From: Bifidobacterium sp. 7101
GTDB taxonomy: Bacteria > Actinomycetota > Actinomycetes > Actinomycetales > Bifidobacteriaceae
NCBI RefSeq assembly: GCF_000499285.1
Contig: NZ_AWUN01000003.1
Location: 62,001 to 126,000 of the forward strand
Direction: 5' to 3'
Length of the DNA: 64,000 nt
Shown: positions 41,838 to 49,615 of the stretch, one piece after another
How positions within the stretch are numbered: position 1 is the first letter of the stretch
Layout of the letters: every line of letters starts with the position of its first letter
The notes under the pieces: generated by a model
Seen by the model: the letters and a program-made list of their open reading frames with translations, nothing else
Told to the model about the DNA's origin: nothing
Database searches by the model: none
Position numbers and translations under genes: made by a program

Positions 41838-42184
41838 ACTATGTGCGTGGCTTGATCATCCGTCTTCTCTGCTGATTTAGCCGGCGAGGAGTCTACGCTG
41901 TTCGGATTGCCTGTCGTCAATGACGGGATGCCAGGGCTTGGCGTTGCGGAACTCAATGGTGTGGTGGTTTGTATTGGCGATGGTGAGGAATGTGGAGTAT
42001 CTGATGCGCTGCCGGGGAGAATGGCGGGGGTTTGCTCAGCTATTGAGGGGGTTTGACCCGACCCCCCCCCCCCGCTAAACACAGGAGCGTCCGCGTTGGC
42101 GGACGCGACGCCAAGGCCTGCCAGCAGGCTGATCAGGACGGTCATCATCGCCATGATGCGACTCAGACGGGAAACCAGATGCAT
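41666..42184 (-). CDS. RCC1 surface protein: signal peptide and linker, truncated by frameshift
   Basis: This frame supplies the beginning of the surface protein. A classic signal peptide (basic MHLVSRLSR, hydrophobic MTVLISLLAGLGVA, cleavage after SANA) is followed by GGGG encoded by the 12-G run, a Ser/Thr/Pro linker and the first strand of an InlB-type repeat (HIVCFDPADGTKPTQ). It leaves the family consensus at about 41770 and stops at 41666 after 172 residues. As written, only this secreted fragment would be made. The downstream body at 38640-41770 is intact in another frame, so this is one gene broken by a single-base indel, real or a sequencing artefact. Confidence 0.75.
   Translation of the reverse strand: MHLVSRLSRIMAMMTVLISLLAGLGVASANADAPVFSGGGGSGQTPSIAEQTPAILPGSASDTPHSSPSPIQTTTPLSSATPSPGIPSLTTGNPNSVDSSPAKSAEKTDDQATHIVCFDPADGTKPTQSTVKTGTLATPRNTILNVPASGSTGGLMTGSPLTSRPPSSRTWP
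41767..41772 (-). other. Six-base G/C run at the frameshift point of the surface gene
   Basis: On the coding strand CCACCCCCCGC. With one more C, the frame reads LATPPQHNPQRPGFRFDG, restoring a continuous InlB-type repeat from the signal-peptide frame into the body frame. It marks either a second phase-variation site or a length error in a homopolymer. Confidence 0.65.
42062..42073 (-). repeat. Homopolymer of 12 C (12 G in coding sense) inside the surface gene
   Basis: The run codes for four glycines directly after the signal peptide. At 12 the signal-peptide frame continues. With one base more or less the frame meets a stop within about a dozen codons in both cases. This is the build of a slipped-strand on/off switch. 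Confidence 0.85.
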
Positions 42185-42437
42185 GAAACCAAAACCCCTT
42201 CACCAAATACCAAGCGGAGCAAACGCCGCCTGCCTAATAAAGTCCCTCTTGTCGGAAAGCCACCCATAGCTCAATACCAGCCCGTGCAACAGACTACACG
42301 AGCCATGACAAAAGTCAGTTGTCTTCTCGACATCCCCTGCTTTTTACCCTACCACCCAGCCCACCAACAACACACAAGCCAGGTCCAACCGCCCGGCGAC
42401 AATGAACCCGACTGATCTCAAAGAAAGGAGCCAGCGC

Positions 42438-43817
42438 ATGACCAACCAGGGATACTATCTGCCGGGACTCTACGTTCGGGAGGGGTCCATCCCCGTTCCC
42501 TTGGACTGGGCGGGCAGTGAACCTGGCGTCTGGCGAGCCGAAGATCATTCGGACCAGGCGGTCGTCCGCTGCTTTTACCGCGTGGTCTGCGCCCCCGAGC
42601 ACATCCACGACGACCTGCCGCTGCTAGTCTATCTGCAGGGCGGGCCCGGGTATGGGGCTCCACGGCCGCTGAACGCCACTGCCGACGGGTGGATGGCCGA
42701 GGCCCTACGCCACTTCCGCATTGTTCTTCCCGACCAGCGGGGTACGGGCCGGTCCAGCGCCATTGACGGCTCCACCATGGCCTCCCTGGGCGAGCCCCGG
42801 GCCCAGGCCGACTATCTGAAGCATTTTCTGGCGGACTCCATCATCAGGGACTTCGAGCACCTGCGTCGTACGGTCTTCGTCGGCCGTCCCTGGGTCGCCC
42901 TGGGGCAGAGCTTCGGCGGCTATCTGACCCTGGCCTACCTGTCGAACTTCCCCCAGGGGCTGGCTGCGGCCTTCACTGCCGGGGGCGTGCCTCATATCCC
43001 CACTGATGCTTACGAGCTCTTCTCTCATACCTTCACCAAGATGGCCCAGCGATCCCAGATCTTCTATCAGCGCTATCCAGGGGACCAAGACCGTGTGGCG
43101 GCCATTGCCGACCGGCTGGCCCAGGGCGATGTGGTTCTGCCCGGAGGCGACCCCCTGAGCGTGGAGCGGCTGCAGACCCTGGGCGCTGACCTGGGCAAGA
43201 GCGGCGGGTTCGAGCGTCTCCACTGGCTGCTGGACACGGCCTTCCTGGACGGCGACGGCAGCCTGCCCGCTTCCGGCTCTAGCAGCTCCCGGGCCACCCT
43301 CTCGCAGACCTTCCTGGAGGGGGTGCGGGCGGCCACTACGGTTACACCGCTCTACTGGCCCCTGCAGGAGTTCATTTACGCCGATGGGGACTGCGAACCC
43401 CTGCGCTGGGCTGGACAGCGGGTGCGCGATGCCCGTCCTGAATTCGACACTGCTGCCCGCCCGCTCATGTTCACCGGAGAGGCGATCTTCCCCTGGATGT
43501 TCGAGCAGGAGTCGGCCCTGCGCCCCTTCGGCCCGGCGGTCAGCCTGCTCATGGAGGAGGGCTCCTGGGGCCACCTGTACGATCCCGAGCGTCTGGCCGG
43601 CAATCAGGTTCCCCTGCAGGCCGCGGTCTATGCCGACGACCTCTACGTGCCCTCCGAGCTCCAGCTGGACACCCTCTCGCGCGTGGGTCACGCCCATGCC
43701 TGGGTGACCAACGAGTTTGAGCACGACGGTCTGCACGGGGACAGGGTCTTCGCCCACCTCTACCGGCTGGCCCTGGAGCGCGGCGATCTGGAGGGGCTTT
43801 TCCCGGCGCGCAGCTAG
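42438..43817 (+). CDS. Proline iminopeptidase-like alpha/beta hydrolase (S33)
   Basis: A 459-residue hydrolase that removes N-terminal proline from peptides. YLQGGPGYGAP is the oxyanion region HGGPG with Gln in place of His, DQRGTGRS is the conserved S33 strand, GQSFGGYLTLAYL holds the catalytic Ser, and GHAHAW near the C-terminus holds the catalytic His. The length matches the larger bacterial prolyl aminopeptidases rather than the 310-residue type. AAAGGAG at 42424-42430 fixes ATG 42438; the frame is open to 42402. ProC starts 10 bases after it, a sensible pairing in proline metabolism. Confidence 0.88.
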   Translation: MTNQGYYLPGLYVREGSIPVPLDWAGSEPGVWRAEDHSDQAVVRCFYRVVCAPEHIHDDLPLLVYLQGGPGYGAPRPLNATADGWMAEALRHFRIVLPDQRGTGRSSAIDGSTMASLGEPRAQADYLKHFLADSIIRDFEHLRRTVFVGRPWVALGQSFGGYLTLAYLSNFPQGLAAAFTAGGVPHIPTDAYELFSHTFTKMAQRSQIFYQRYPGDQDRVAAIADRLAQGDVVLPGGDPLSVERLQTLGADLGKSGGFERLHWLLDTAFLDGDGSLPASGSSSSRATLSQTFLEGVRAATTVTPLYWPLQEFIYADGDCEPLRWAGQRVRDARPEFDTAARPLMFTGEAIFPWMFEQESALRPFGPAVSLLMEEGSWGHLYDPERLAGNQVPLQAAVYADDLYVPSELQLDTLSRVGHAHAWVTNEFEHDGLHGDRVFAHLYRLALERGDLEGLFPARS

Positions 43818-43827
43818 ACTTGAGGGC

Positions 43828-44631
43828 ATGAACACGGACTCATTGACTCTCGGATTCATCGGATACGGCAACATGGCCCAGGCCATGGCCCAGGGGCTTG
43901 TCGACGCGGGTGTGCTACCCGGCGGCCGGATTATGGCCTGCGCAGCCCATTATGACCGGCTGGTGGAGCGGGCGGCTCAGCTGGGGGTGCGGCCCATGCA
44001 CTCCGGAACCGAGGTGGCTGCAGCCGCCGACCTGGTGATTCTGGCCGTCAAGCCGGGGCAGGTGGCCCAGGTCTGCGAGCCCATCCGCCATGAGCTGGCT
44101 GATCCGGACCGCATGGTCCTTTCTGTTGTAGGCGGCATGACCCTTGAGGACTATGCCGACATCCTGGAGGAGGGCACCCACCTGATCTGCGCCATCCCCA
44201 ACACCCCCATTTCGGTAGGGCAGGGGATTCTGGTCACCCAGGAGGACGATACCCTGACCGACCAGGAGCGGGAGCTGTTCACCCAGATCTTCGACCCGGT
44301 GGCCATGATCGAGCGTCTGCCTCGGGAGCTGGTCTCGGTGGGTACGACCATCGCCGGATGTGCGCCCGCCTACACAGCTATGTATATGGAGGCCCTGGCC
44401 GATGCCGGGGTGGAGCACGGGCTGCCCAGGCAGGCGGCCTACCGGCTGGCGGCGCGAATGGTTCAAGGGACCGGGGCCCTCTATATGGCCACCGGCACCA
44501 ACCCCGGGGCCATGAAGGACGCGGTCTGCTCGCCGGGCGGAACCACCATCAAGGGGGTCGCCTCCCTGGAGAAGCACGGCTTCCGTGGAGCGGTCATCGA
44601 TGCCATCGATGCGGTGGAGCGCGGCCACTAG
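43828..44631 (+). CDS. proC: Pyrroline-5-carboxylate reductase
   Basis: The 267-residue enzyme carries out the last step of proline synthesis with NAD(P)H. The Rossmann motif is GFIGYGNMAQAM, the second half has LVILAVKPGQV and SVVGGMTLEDY, and the signature near the C-terminus is the CSPGGTTIKGVASLE loop. The start at ATG 43828 was chosen over in-frame upstream codons inside the peptidase gene; GAGGG is close before it. It follows the proline iminopeptidase gene and precedes ychF. Confidence 0.93.
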   Translation: MNTDSLTLGFIGYGNMAQAMAQGLVDAGVLPGGRIMACAAHYDRLVERAAQLGVRPMHSGTEVAAAADLVILAVKPGQVAQVCEPIRHELADPDRMVLSVVGGMTLEDYADILEEGTHLICAIPNTPISVGQGILVTQEDDTLTDQERELFTQIFDPVAMIERLPRELVSVGTTIAGCAPAYTAMYMEALADAGVEHGLPRQAAYRLAARMVQGTGALYMATGTNPGAMKDAVCSPGGTTIKGVASLEKHGFRGAVIDAIDAVERGH

Positions 44632-44673
44632 GGGGAGCCACGCCGGGGCAGTCCGGGCAATAGACTGGTACAT

Positions 44674-45780
44674 ATGTCGTTAACCATAGGAATCGTCGGG
44701 CTGCCCAACGTCGGCAAGTCCACACTCTTCAACGCCCTCACCCGCAACAACGTTCTGGCGGAGAACTACCCCTTCGCCACCATCGAGCCCAACACCGGCA
44801 TCGTGCCCCTGCCCGACGACCGGCTGCCCGTCCTGGCCAAGCTGGTCCACACGGACAAGATCGTGCCCGCCACGGTCACCTTCGTGGACATCGCCGGCAT
44901 CGTCAAGGGGGCCTCGGAGGGGGAGGGGCTGGGCAACCAGTTCCTGGCCAACATCCGCGAGGCCGACGCCATCTGCGAGGTAGTCCGCGCCTTCAATGAC
45001 GACGACATCGTCCACGTCAACGGCAAGGTGGATCCGGCCGACGACATCGACACCATCAATACCGAGCTGATTCTGGCCGACATGCAGACCATCGACAAGG
45101 CCCTGCCCAAGCTGGAGAAGGACCAACGCGGCGGCAAGATCAAGCCCGCCTACCTGGACACCGTCCGCAAGGCCAAGGAGATTCTGGGCCAGGGCCGGAC
45201 CATCGACCAGGCGGCCCAGGCCGGGGACATCGACAAGGACGAGCTCTACGACCTGCATCTGATGACCGCCAAGCCATTCATATACGTCTTCAATGTGGAC
45301 GACGACGAGCTGCAGAACGAGGACATGAAGAAGCAGCTGGCTGATTCCGTGGCTCCCGCGCCAGCCATCTTCCTCAACGCCCAGTTCGAGTCTGAGCTGA
45401 CCGAGCTGGACGAGGCAGACGCCCGCGAGATGCTGACTGACGCCGGACTCAAGGAGTCCGGCCTGGACCAGCTGGCCCGGGTGGGCTTCGACATCCTTGG
45501 CCTGCAGACCTTCCTGACCGCCGGGGTCAAGGAGGTGCGCGCCTGGCAGATCCACAAGGGCTGGACCGCCCCCCAGGCTGCCGGTGTTATCCACACCGAC
45601 TTCGAGAAGGGTTTCATCAAGGCCGAGGTGGTCTCCTACGACGACTTCGTGGCCGCCGACGGCTCCTATGCCAAGGTGCGCGAGGAGGGCAAGATGCGCC
45701 TTGAGGGCAAGGACTACGTCATGCAGGACGGCGACATCGTGGAGTTCAAGACCGGCATTCCCTCCGGTTCCAAGAAGTGA
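44674..45780 (+). CDS. ychF: Redox-regulated P-loop ATPase YchF (Obg family)
   Basis: A 368-residue Obg-like ATPase that binds ribosomes and acts in stress control. G1 is GLPNVGKST, G3 is DIAGIVKGAS. The G4 position has NVDD instead of NKxD, which in YchF/OLA1 shifts specificity to ATP. A coiled-coil insertion (near 130-200) and the C-terminal TGS domain (GKDYVMQDGDIVEF) are present. The GTG start of the next gene overlaps its stop. Confidence 0.95.
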   Translation: MSLTIGIVGLPNVGKSTLFNALTRNNVLAENYPFATIEPNTGIVPLPDDRLPVLAKLVHTDKIVPATVTFVDIAGIVKGASEGEGLGNQFLANIREADAICEVVRAFNDDDIVHVNGKVDPADDIDTINTELILADMQTIDKALPKLEKDQRGGKIKPAYLDTVRKAKEILGQGRTIDQAAQAGDIDKDELYDLHLMTAKPFIYVFNVDDDELQNEDMKKQLADSVAPAPAIFLNAQFESELTELDEADAREMLTDAGLKESGLDQLARVGFDILGLQTFLTAGVKEVRAWQIHKGWTAPQAAGVIHTDFEKGFIKAEVVSYDDFVAADGSYAKVREEGKMRLEGKDYVMQDGDIVEFKTGIPSGSKK

Positions 45781-46577
45781 GCGCCAGGCCCGGGTTCGCC
45801 ATTCGCCGGGGCCATGGGCTGCCGCTGATCTTCGTGCATGGGTCCGGCGTGGACCACCACATCTTCGACGACCTGGATTCCGTCTTCGAGCGGGTGGGCG
45901 ACTTCGAGCGGATCTATCTGGATCAGCCCGGCTTTGGCCGCACGCCGCCCGACCCGTCCATTCTCGATCTGGACGGTCTGGCCCGGTGGCTGGATGATCA
46001 GGTGGACATTTTCTGCGGTGGCGGCCCCTTCGCCCTGGTGGGTAACTCCCTGGGCGGGCTGCTCAGTCGCCATGCCGCCGCCGGTCGGTTGGACCGTTGC
46101 CGGGGGATGGCTCTGCTCTCTTCAGTGGTCGACCCGGTGACCGCCCACAGGCGCCTGCCCCCGCGTCAGGTGCTGGTCCGGGACGACCAGGGACTGGCCG
46201 ATGTGGACGAGTTCACCAGGCATGCTTACCGGCAGATGGCTGTGGTTGAGTCCCGGGAGCATCTTGAGGCCTACCAACGCACCATCATGCCCGGCATTCG
46301 TTCGGCCGATGCCGATACGGTGGCTCGAATGGAGGGGCACTACCAGCTGGATATGGACTTCGACCAGGTTTGGTCCGGATTCATAGCCCCTGTGCTCTTT
46401 GTCTGCGGCCGCCAGGACGACCGTGTGGGCTACCTGGACCAATTCGACCTGGCCTGTCGCTTCCCCCGGGCCTCCTACTCGGTGCTGGACCAGGCCGGCC
46501 ACAATGTGCAGATCGAGCAGACCGCCCTGGTGTGCGACCTGCTGGAGGATTGGGCCAGGCAGGTGCTGAAAGGCTGA
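45777..46577 (+). CDS. Alpha/beta hydrolase of unknown substrate
   Basis: A 266-residue hydrolase. FVHGSGVDHHIF is the oxyanion strand, GNSLGGLLSRHAA the nucleophile elbow, CGRQDDRVG the acid and AGHNVQIE the catalytic His, so the triad looks complete. The GTG start is inside the ychF stop (GTGA), so the two genes are translationally coupled. Esterase or C-C hydrolase activity is possible; family alone does not set the substrate. Confidence 0.82.
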   Translation: MSARPGFAIRRGHGLPLIFVHGSGVDHHIFDDLDSVFERVGDFERIYLDQPGFGRTPPDPSILDLDGLARWLDDQVDIFCGGGPFALVGNSLGGLLSRHAAAGRLDRCRGMALLSSVVDPVTAHRRLPPRQVLVRDDQGLADVDEFTRHAYRQMAVVESREHLEAYQRTIMPGIRSADADTVARMEGHYQLDMDFDQVWSGFIAPVLFVCGRQDDRVGYLDQFDLACRFPRASYSVLDQAGHNVQIEQTALVCDLLEDWARQVLKG

Positions 46578-46631
46578 GTCCGCCTTGTTTCCTTCTGCCG
46601 CTAAAATGAACTGTGCATATAGGTTCGTTCG

Positions 46632-47447
46632 ATGGCGACGAAGGGGAAGGACATGGCTGTCTGGGGATTGGATAGCAAACGCCTTAAGCGGCGTGTGCTT
46701 GCCATGCTCCGTTGGCTGCTGGACCCTGTCCGCCGCACGCCTGTGGTGGTGACAACCGCCCTGTTGACGCTGTTGTTGACAGTCATGATTGTCAACCTGA
46801 TTCAGCCGGTGGATGCGGCTCATGCGGAACGATCAGCAGGTGCGAGCGCTTCCAGCACAGCCACTGTTTCGGCGAGACAATTTCCCAAGGCGCATCATTC
46901 CGGTAAATCCGAGTCCTCCTCTTCATCAGCGACAAAGAGGCACACAAAAAAACAAGATGAGGAGCAGACAAAGGTTCAGACGACCGAGCCTGCTGGCGCA
47001 TCTGCACAGCCTGTCGATTGGCTCAAGCCTTCACAGCAGATCGATTACCCGGATCCTGCGGCCCACCCTGGCCTCTCCCTGGAGGTCAGCCTTCAGGATC
47101 AGCGGGTCTATGTGCGCGACGGGTCTCAACTGCTCTACACCATGTACGCCTCGACGGGTATGGATGACTCCACGCCCAGGGGCAGCTTCCGTATCCAGTC
47201 TGAGCGCGGCGACCACTTCTACAACCCTAGGGAGGGGATGGGCGCCCGCTACTACACCAGCTTTCTGAACCACGGGGTCTTCCTCTTCCACTCGGTCCCC
47301 ACTGATTCCAGCGGCAGCTACATCAAGGAAGAAGCTGACCTGTTGGGCATTCGACCCAGCTCCCATGGTTGCATCCGGCTGACCGTGCCCGATTCCCTGT
47401 GGATCATGCAGTCCGTGCCCACCGGCACTCCCGTCCTGATCAACTGA
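46632..47447 (+). CDS. L,D-transpeptidase (YkuD domain)
   Basis: The 271-residue cell-wall enzyme has a basic N-terminus, a single membrane anchor (VVTTALLTLLLTVMIV, about residues 38-53), a Ser/Thr/Lys-rich spacer of about 75 residues and a C-terminal YkuD domain. The catalytic Cys is in SSHGCIRL and the upstream His in HGVFLFHS. It should form 3-3 cross-links or attach peptides to peptidoglycan. ATG 46632 and ATG 46653 are both possible; the second has AGGGG six bases upstream. The gene stands alone between the hydrolase and the BASS transporter. Confidence 0.88.
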   Translation: MATKGKDMAVWGLDSKRLKRRVLAMLRWLLDPVRRTPVVVTTALLTLLLTVMIVNLIQPVDAAHAERSAGASASSTATVSARQFPKAHHSGKSESSSSSATKRHTKKQDEEQTKVQTTEPAGASAQPVDWLKPSQQIDYPDPAAHPGLSLEVSLQDQRVYVRDGSQLLYTMYASTGMDDSTPRGSFRIQSERGDHFYNPREGMGARYYTSFLNHGVFLFHSVPTDSSGSYIKEEADLLGIRPSSHGCIRLTVPDSLWIMQSVPTGTPVLIN

Positions 47448-47568
47448 ATTCCAGTCGGAGCCGGAACAGCCTCGTCCAAAATGTGACCATTCGCCGTCGT
47501 GCCTGCCCTCGGTTTTCTAACTTTGCTCTACCACAGAGAGAACTATCGAGAGGAAGTGGTCAGGAATC

Positions 47569-48576
47569 ATGCAAAAGGTGCAGCGGTTCAGTGACTGGTT
47601 GACTAAGTGGTTCATTCTGGTGGTCCTAGCGTGGGCCGCCATCAACTTCTTTGTCCCGCAGATTAGCATTTGGGCCCGCAGCTACACCAACTACTTCCTG
47701 AGCATTATTCTCTTCGGCATGGGACTGACCCTGAGCCTGGACGACTTCAAGCGAATCGTCAAGATGCCGCTCATGGTCATCGTCGGCACTATAGCCCATT
47801 ACCTGATCATGCCCCTGCTGGCCGTGCTGCTCTGCCGCATCTTCCGACTGGACGGCATGATCGCTGTGGGAGTCATCCTGGTGGGCTGCTGCCCGTCGGG
47901 GACCTCCTCCAACGTCATGTCCTACCTTTCGCGCGGTGATGTGGCCCTGGACGTATCAATAGGACTGCTTTCCACCTTGTGTGCGCCCTTCATGATCCCC
48001 ATGCTGATGAACCTGCTGGCCAGCCAGTATGTGGCCATCCCCACCAAGCAGCTCTTCCTGACCGCCCTTGAGGTGGTGCTGATCCCCATCGCCCTGGGCC
48101 TGGCCGTCCACGCCATCTTCAAGGAGAAGGTGCAGAAGGTGACCGTGGCCCTGCCGGCCGTCTCGCAGATTGCCATCCTGGTCATCATCGGTGTGGTGGT
48201 CTCGGTCAACCATGCCAAGCTCTTCACCGCTGCCACTGCACTGGTTCTGCCGGTGGTCATGCTCCACAACCTGTGCGGGTACGGGCTGGGCTTCCTCTTC
48301 AGCCGGCTCATGTACCGCATCTACCCCAAAGGCTTCCGCTACGCCCAGCAGAAGGCCATCACCTTCGAGGTGGGCATGCAGGATTCCGGACTGGGCGCGA
48401 CCCTGGCCCTGCAGGCCTTCGCAGCCGACCCGATCGTGGCCATCCCCTCCACCTTCTTCAGCGTCTGGCACAACATCTCCGGATCGGTACTGTCCGCCTG
48501 GTGGCGTCGGCATGACGACCGTCTGGGGATTGCCGCCGACTCCGCCCAGGGTCGTCCGGAACCGGCTCGCGCCTGA
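47569..48576 (+). CDS. Bile acid:sodium symporter (BASS) family transporter
   Basis: A 335-residue protein with ten membrane helices. The characteristic BASS segment VGVILVGCCPSGTSSNVMSY (second half of the first repeat) and GMQDSGLGATLAL (second repeat) are both present, the latter holding the sodium-site residues. Family members import bile acids, pantoate-type organic anions or pyruvate. Bacterial substrates vary, and bile acid itself is not implied. AGGA a few bases before ATG 47569 supports the start. Confidence 0.88.
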   Translation: MQKVQRFSDWLTKWFILVVLAWAAINFFVPQISIWARSYTNYFLSIILFGMGLTLSLDDFKRIVKMPLMVIVGTIAHYLIMPLLAVLLCRIFRLDGMIAVGVILVGCCPSGTSSNVMSYLSRGDVALDVSIGLLSTLCAPFMIPMLMNLLASQYVAIPTKQLFLTALEVVLIPIALGLAVHAIFKEKVQKVTVALPAVSQIAILVIIGVVVSVNHAKLFTAATALVLPVVMLHNLCGYGLGFLFSRLMYRIYPKGFRYAQQKAITFEVGMQDSGLGATLALQAFAADPIVAIPSTFFSVWHNISGSVLSAWWRRHDDRLGIAADSAQGRPEPARA

Positions 48577-48608
48577 TTCCGGAACGCCTTGATTGCTGGC
48601 CGGACCTG

Positions 48609-48989
48609 CTATATGCCCGGTCCGGCCAGCAGGAAGCCCAGGGCCGTCAACAGAGGCGGCAGGAAGATCGAAGCTGTTAGATAGCACAGGGCTGCCAGAT
48701 GCCGTCTCTGCCGGGCCAGGGCCAGCACCTCGTTGACCGCTGTCGAGAAGGTGGAGAAGCCGCCCAGCAGTCCTGTGGCCAGCAGGAGCCGTCCCCAGTT
48801 AGGCAGTCCGTGGAAGGTGGCCAGGGCGGCCACCAGCCCTGCGGCCAATCCGGCCAACAGGTTGATGATCATGGTCGACAGGGGCAGGTCCACCTGCCAG
48901 CGGGCCTTGACCAGGGCATCCAGTAGGTAGCGCAGTCCGGCCCCCAGGCCGCCGCACAGGCAGATTAGCAACGTAAACGTAATGGTCAT
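48609..48989 (-). CDS. crcB: Fluoride channel CrcB, second copy of tandem pair
   Basis: A 126-residue four-helix membrane protein of the Fluc/CrcB family that exports fluoride. The conserved features are GGLGAGLRYLLD, a helix with NLLAG and TGLLGGFSTFSTAVNE (Phe-box and Ser/Thr track). The start overlaps the first copy's TGA (ATGA), so the frame open upstream to 49169 is only antisense to that gene. The two copies likely form a heterodimer, as in other Gram-positives with paired genes. Confidence 0.92.
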   Translation of the reverse strand: MTITFTLLICLCGGLGAGLRYLLDALVKARWQVDLPLSTMIINLLAGLAAGLVAALATFHGLPNWGRLLLATGLLGGFSTFSTAVNEVLALARQRRHLAALCYLTASIFLPPLLTALGFLLAGPGI

Positions 48990-49423
48990 CGCGCACCCGC
49001 CTGGACGCGTGCGGCAAGACGCGCTCCCAGCGCTGCCATGGCCCAGGAGACCGAGAGGCCTCCGGCGAAGGAGATCAACAGGTAGGCAAGGGTTGCCTGG
49101 ATTTGACCGCCCGACAGGCCCTGGACCAGTTCCAGCGAGAGGGTGGACATGGTTGAAAGTCCTCCGCACAGGCCCATGCCCAGGCCCTTGTTGGTCAGCT
49201 GCCTTCGGCGCGCATGCGTGCTTTTGGGCAGCCCGGCCAGGAAAGCGGTCAGCAGGGCGTAGCCTGCGCAGGCGATCAGGTTGGCCAGGAGGGTTCCCGG
49301 ATGCAGTGGGCCGCTCTGGCCCGGCAGCAGGCTCAAGGTGTACCGGCAGCCGGTGCCCAGGATTCCGCCCAGAATTACGACCAGAGCCGTGGCCATATCA
49401 GGTCCGGTAGGGGGTTTGGTCAT
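48986..49423 (-). CDS. crcB: Fluoride channel CrcB, first copy of tandem pair
   Basis: A 145-residue four-helix protein with GGILGTGCRY near the first helix, NLIACAGYALL in the second and GLCGGLSTMSTLSLE in the third, the CrcB signature pattern. ATG 49423 with GAGG six bases upstream was chosen; in-frame ATGs further up lie next to the riboswitch and give a long extension unlike the family. It lies about 95 bases behind a fluoride riboswitch and is followed by the second crcB in an overlapping start. Confidence 0.9.
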   Translation of the reverse strand: MTKPPTGPDMATALVVILGGILGTGCRYTLSLLPGQSGPLHPGTLLANLIACAGYALLTAFLAGLPKSTHARRRQLTNKGLGMGLCGGLSTMSTLSLELVQGLSGGQIQATLAYLLISFAGGLSVSWAMAALGARLAARVQAGAR

Positions 49424-49518
49424 TGGAGGCCTCGGTTCCCGACGGATCAGCATCCGCGGGGTCGGGCTGAATGGCATGCGCCTGCACCCGGCCCGCAGAC
49501 GGGGTCGTCGAATCATGG

Positions 49519-49578
49519 TGCAGGAACTATCAGCAGTTTGCGGTTCGGGGCTCAAGCCCCGGGCGGGTTCCATCGCCC
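49519..49578 (-). ncRNA. Fluoride (crcB) riboswitch
   Basis: In minus-strand sense the sequence GGCGATGGAACCCGCC, a GGGGCTTGAGCCCC hairpin and CTGATAGTTCCTGC follow each other, matching the crcB-motif consensus (GGCGATGG...CGCC, variable hairpin, CTGAT...CCTGC). The 3' end CCTGCACC can also pair with GGTGCAGG further on (plus-strand 49481-49488), giving a ready alternative fold. It sits in front of the tandem crcB genes, the expected target. Confidence 0.88.
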
Positions 49579-49615
49579 CAGGTCCATTCTAGGGGCGCTA
49601 GAGGACCGTAACTGT

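Noticed and set aside
49424-49573. N-terminal extension of the first crcB gene
   Set aside because: Would start inside or next to the riboswitch and adds Arg/Pro-rich residues not found in CrcB.
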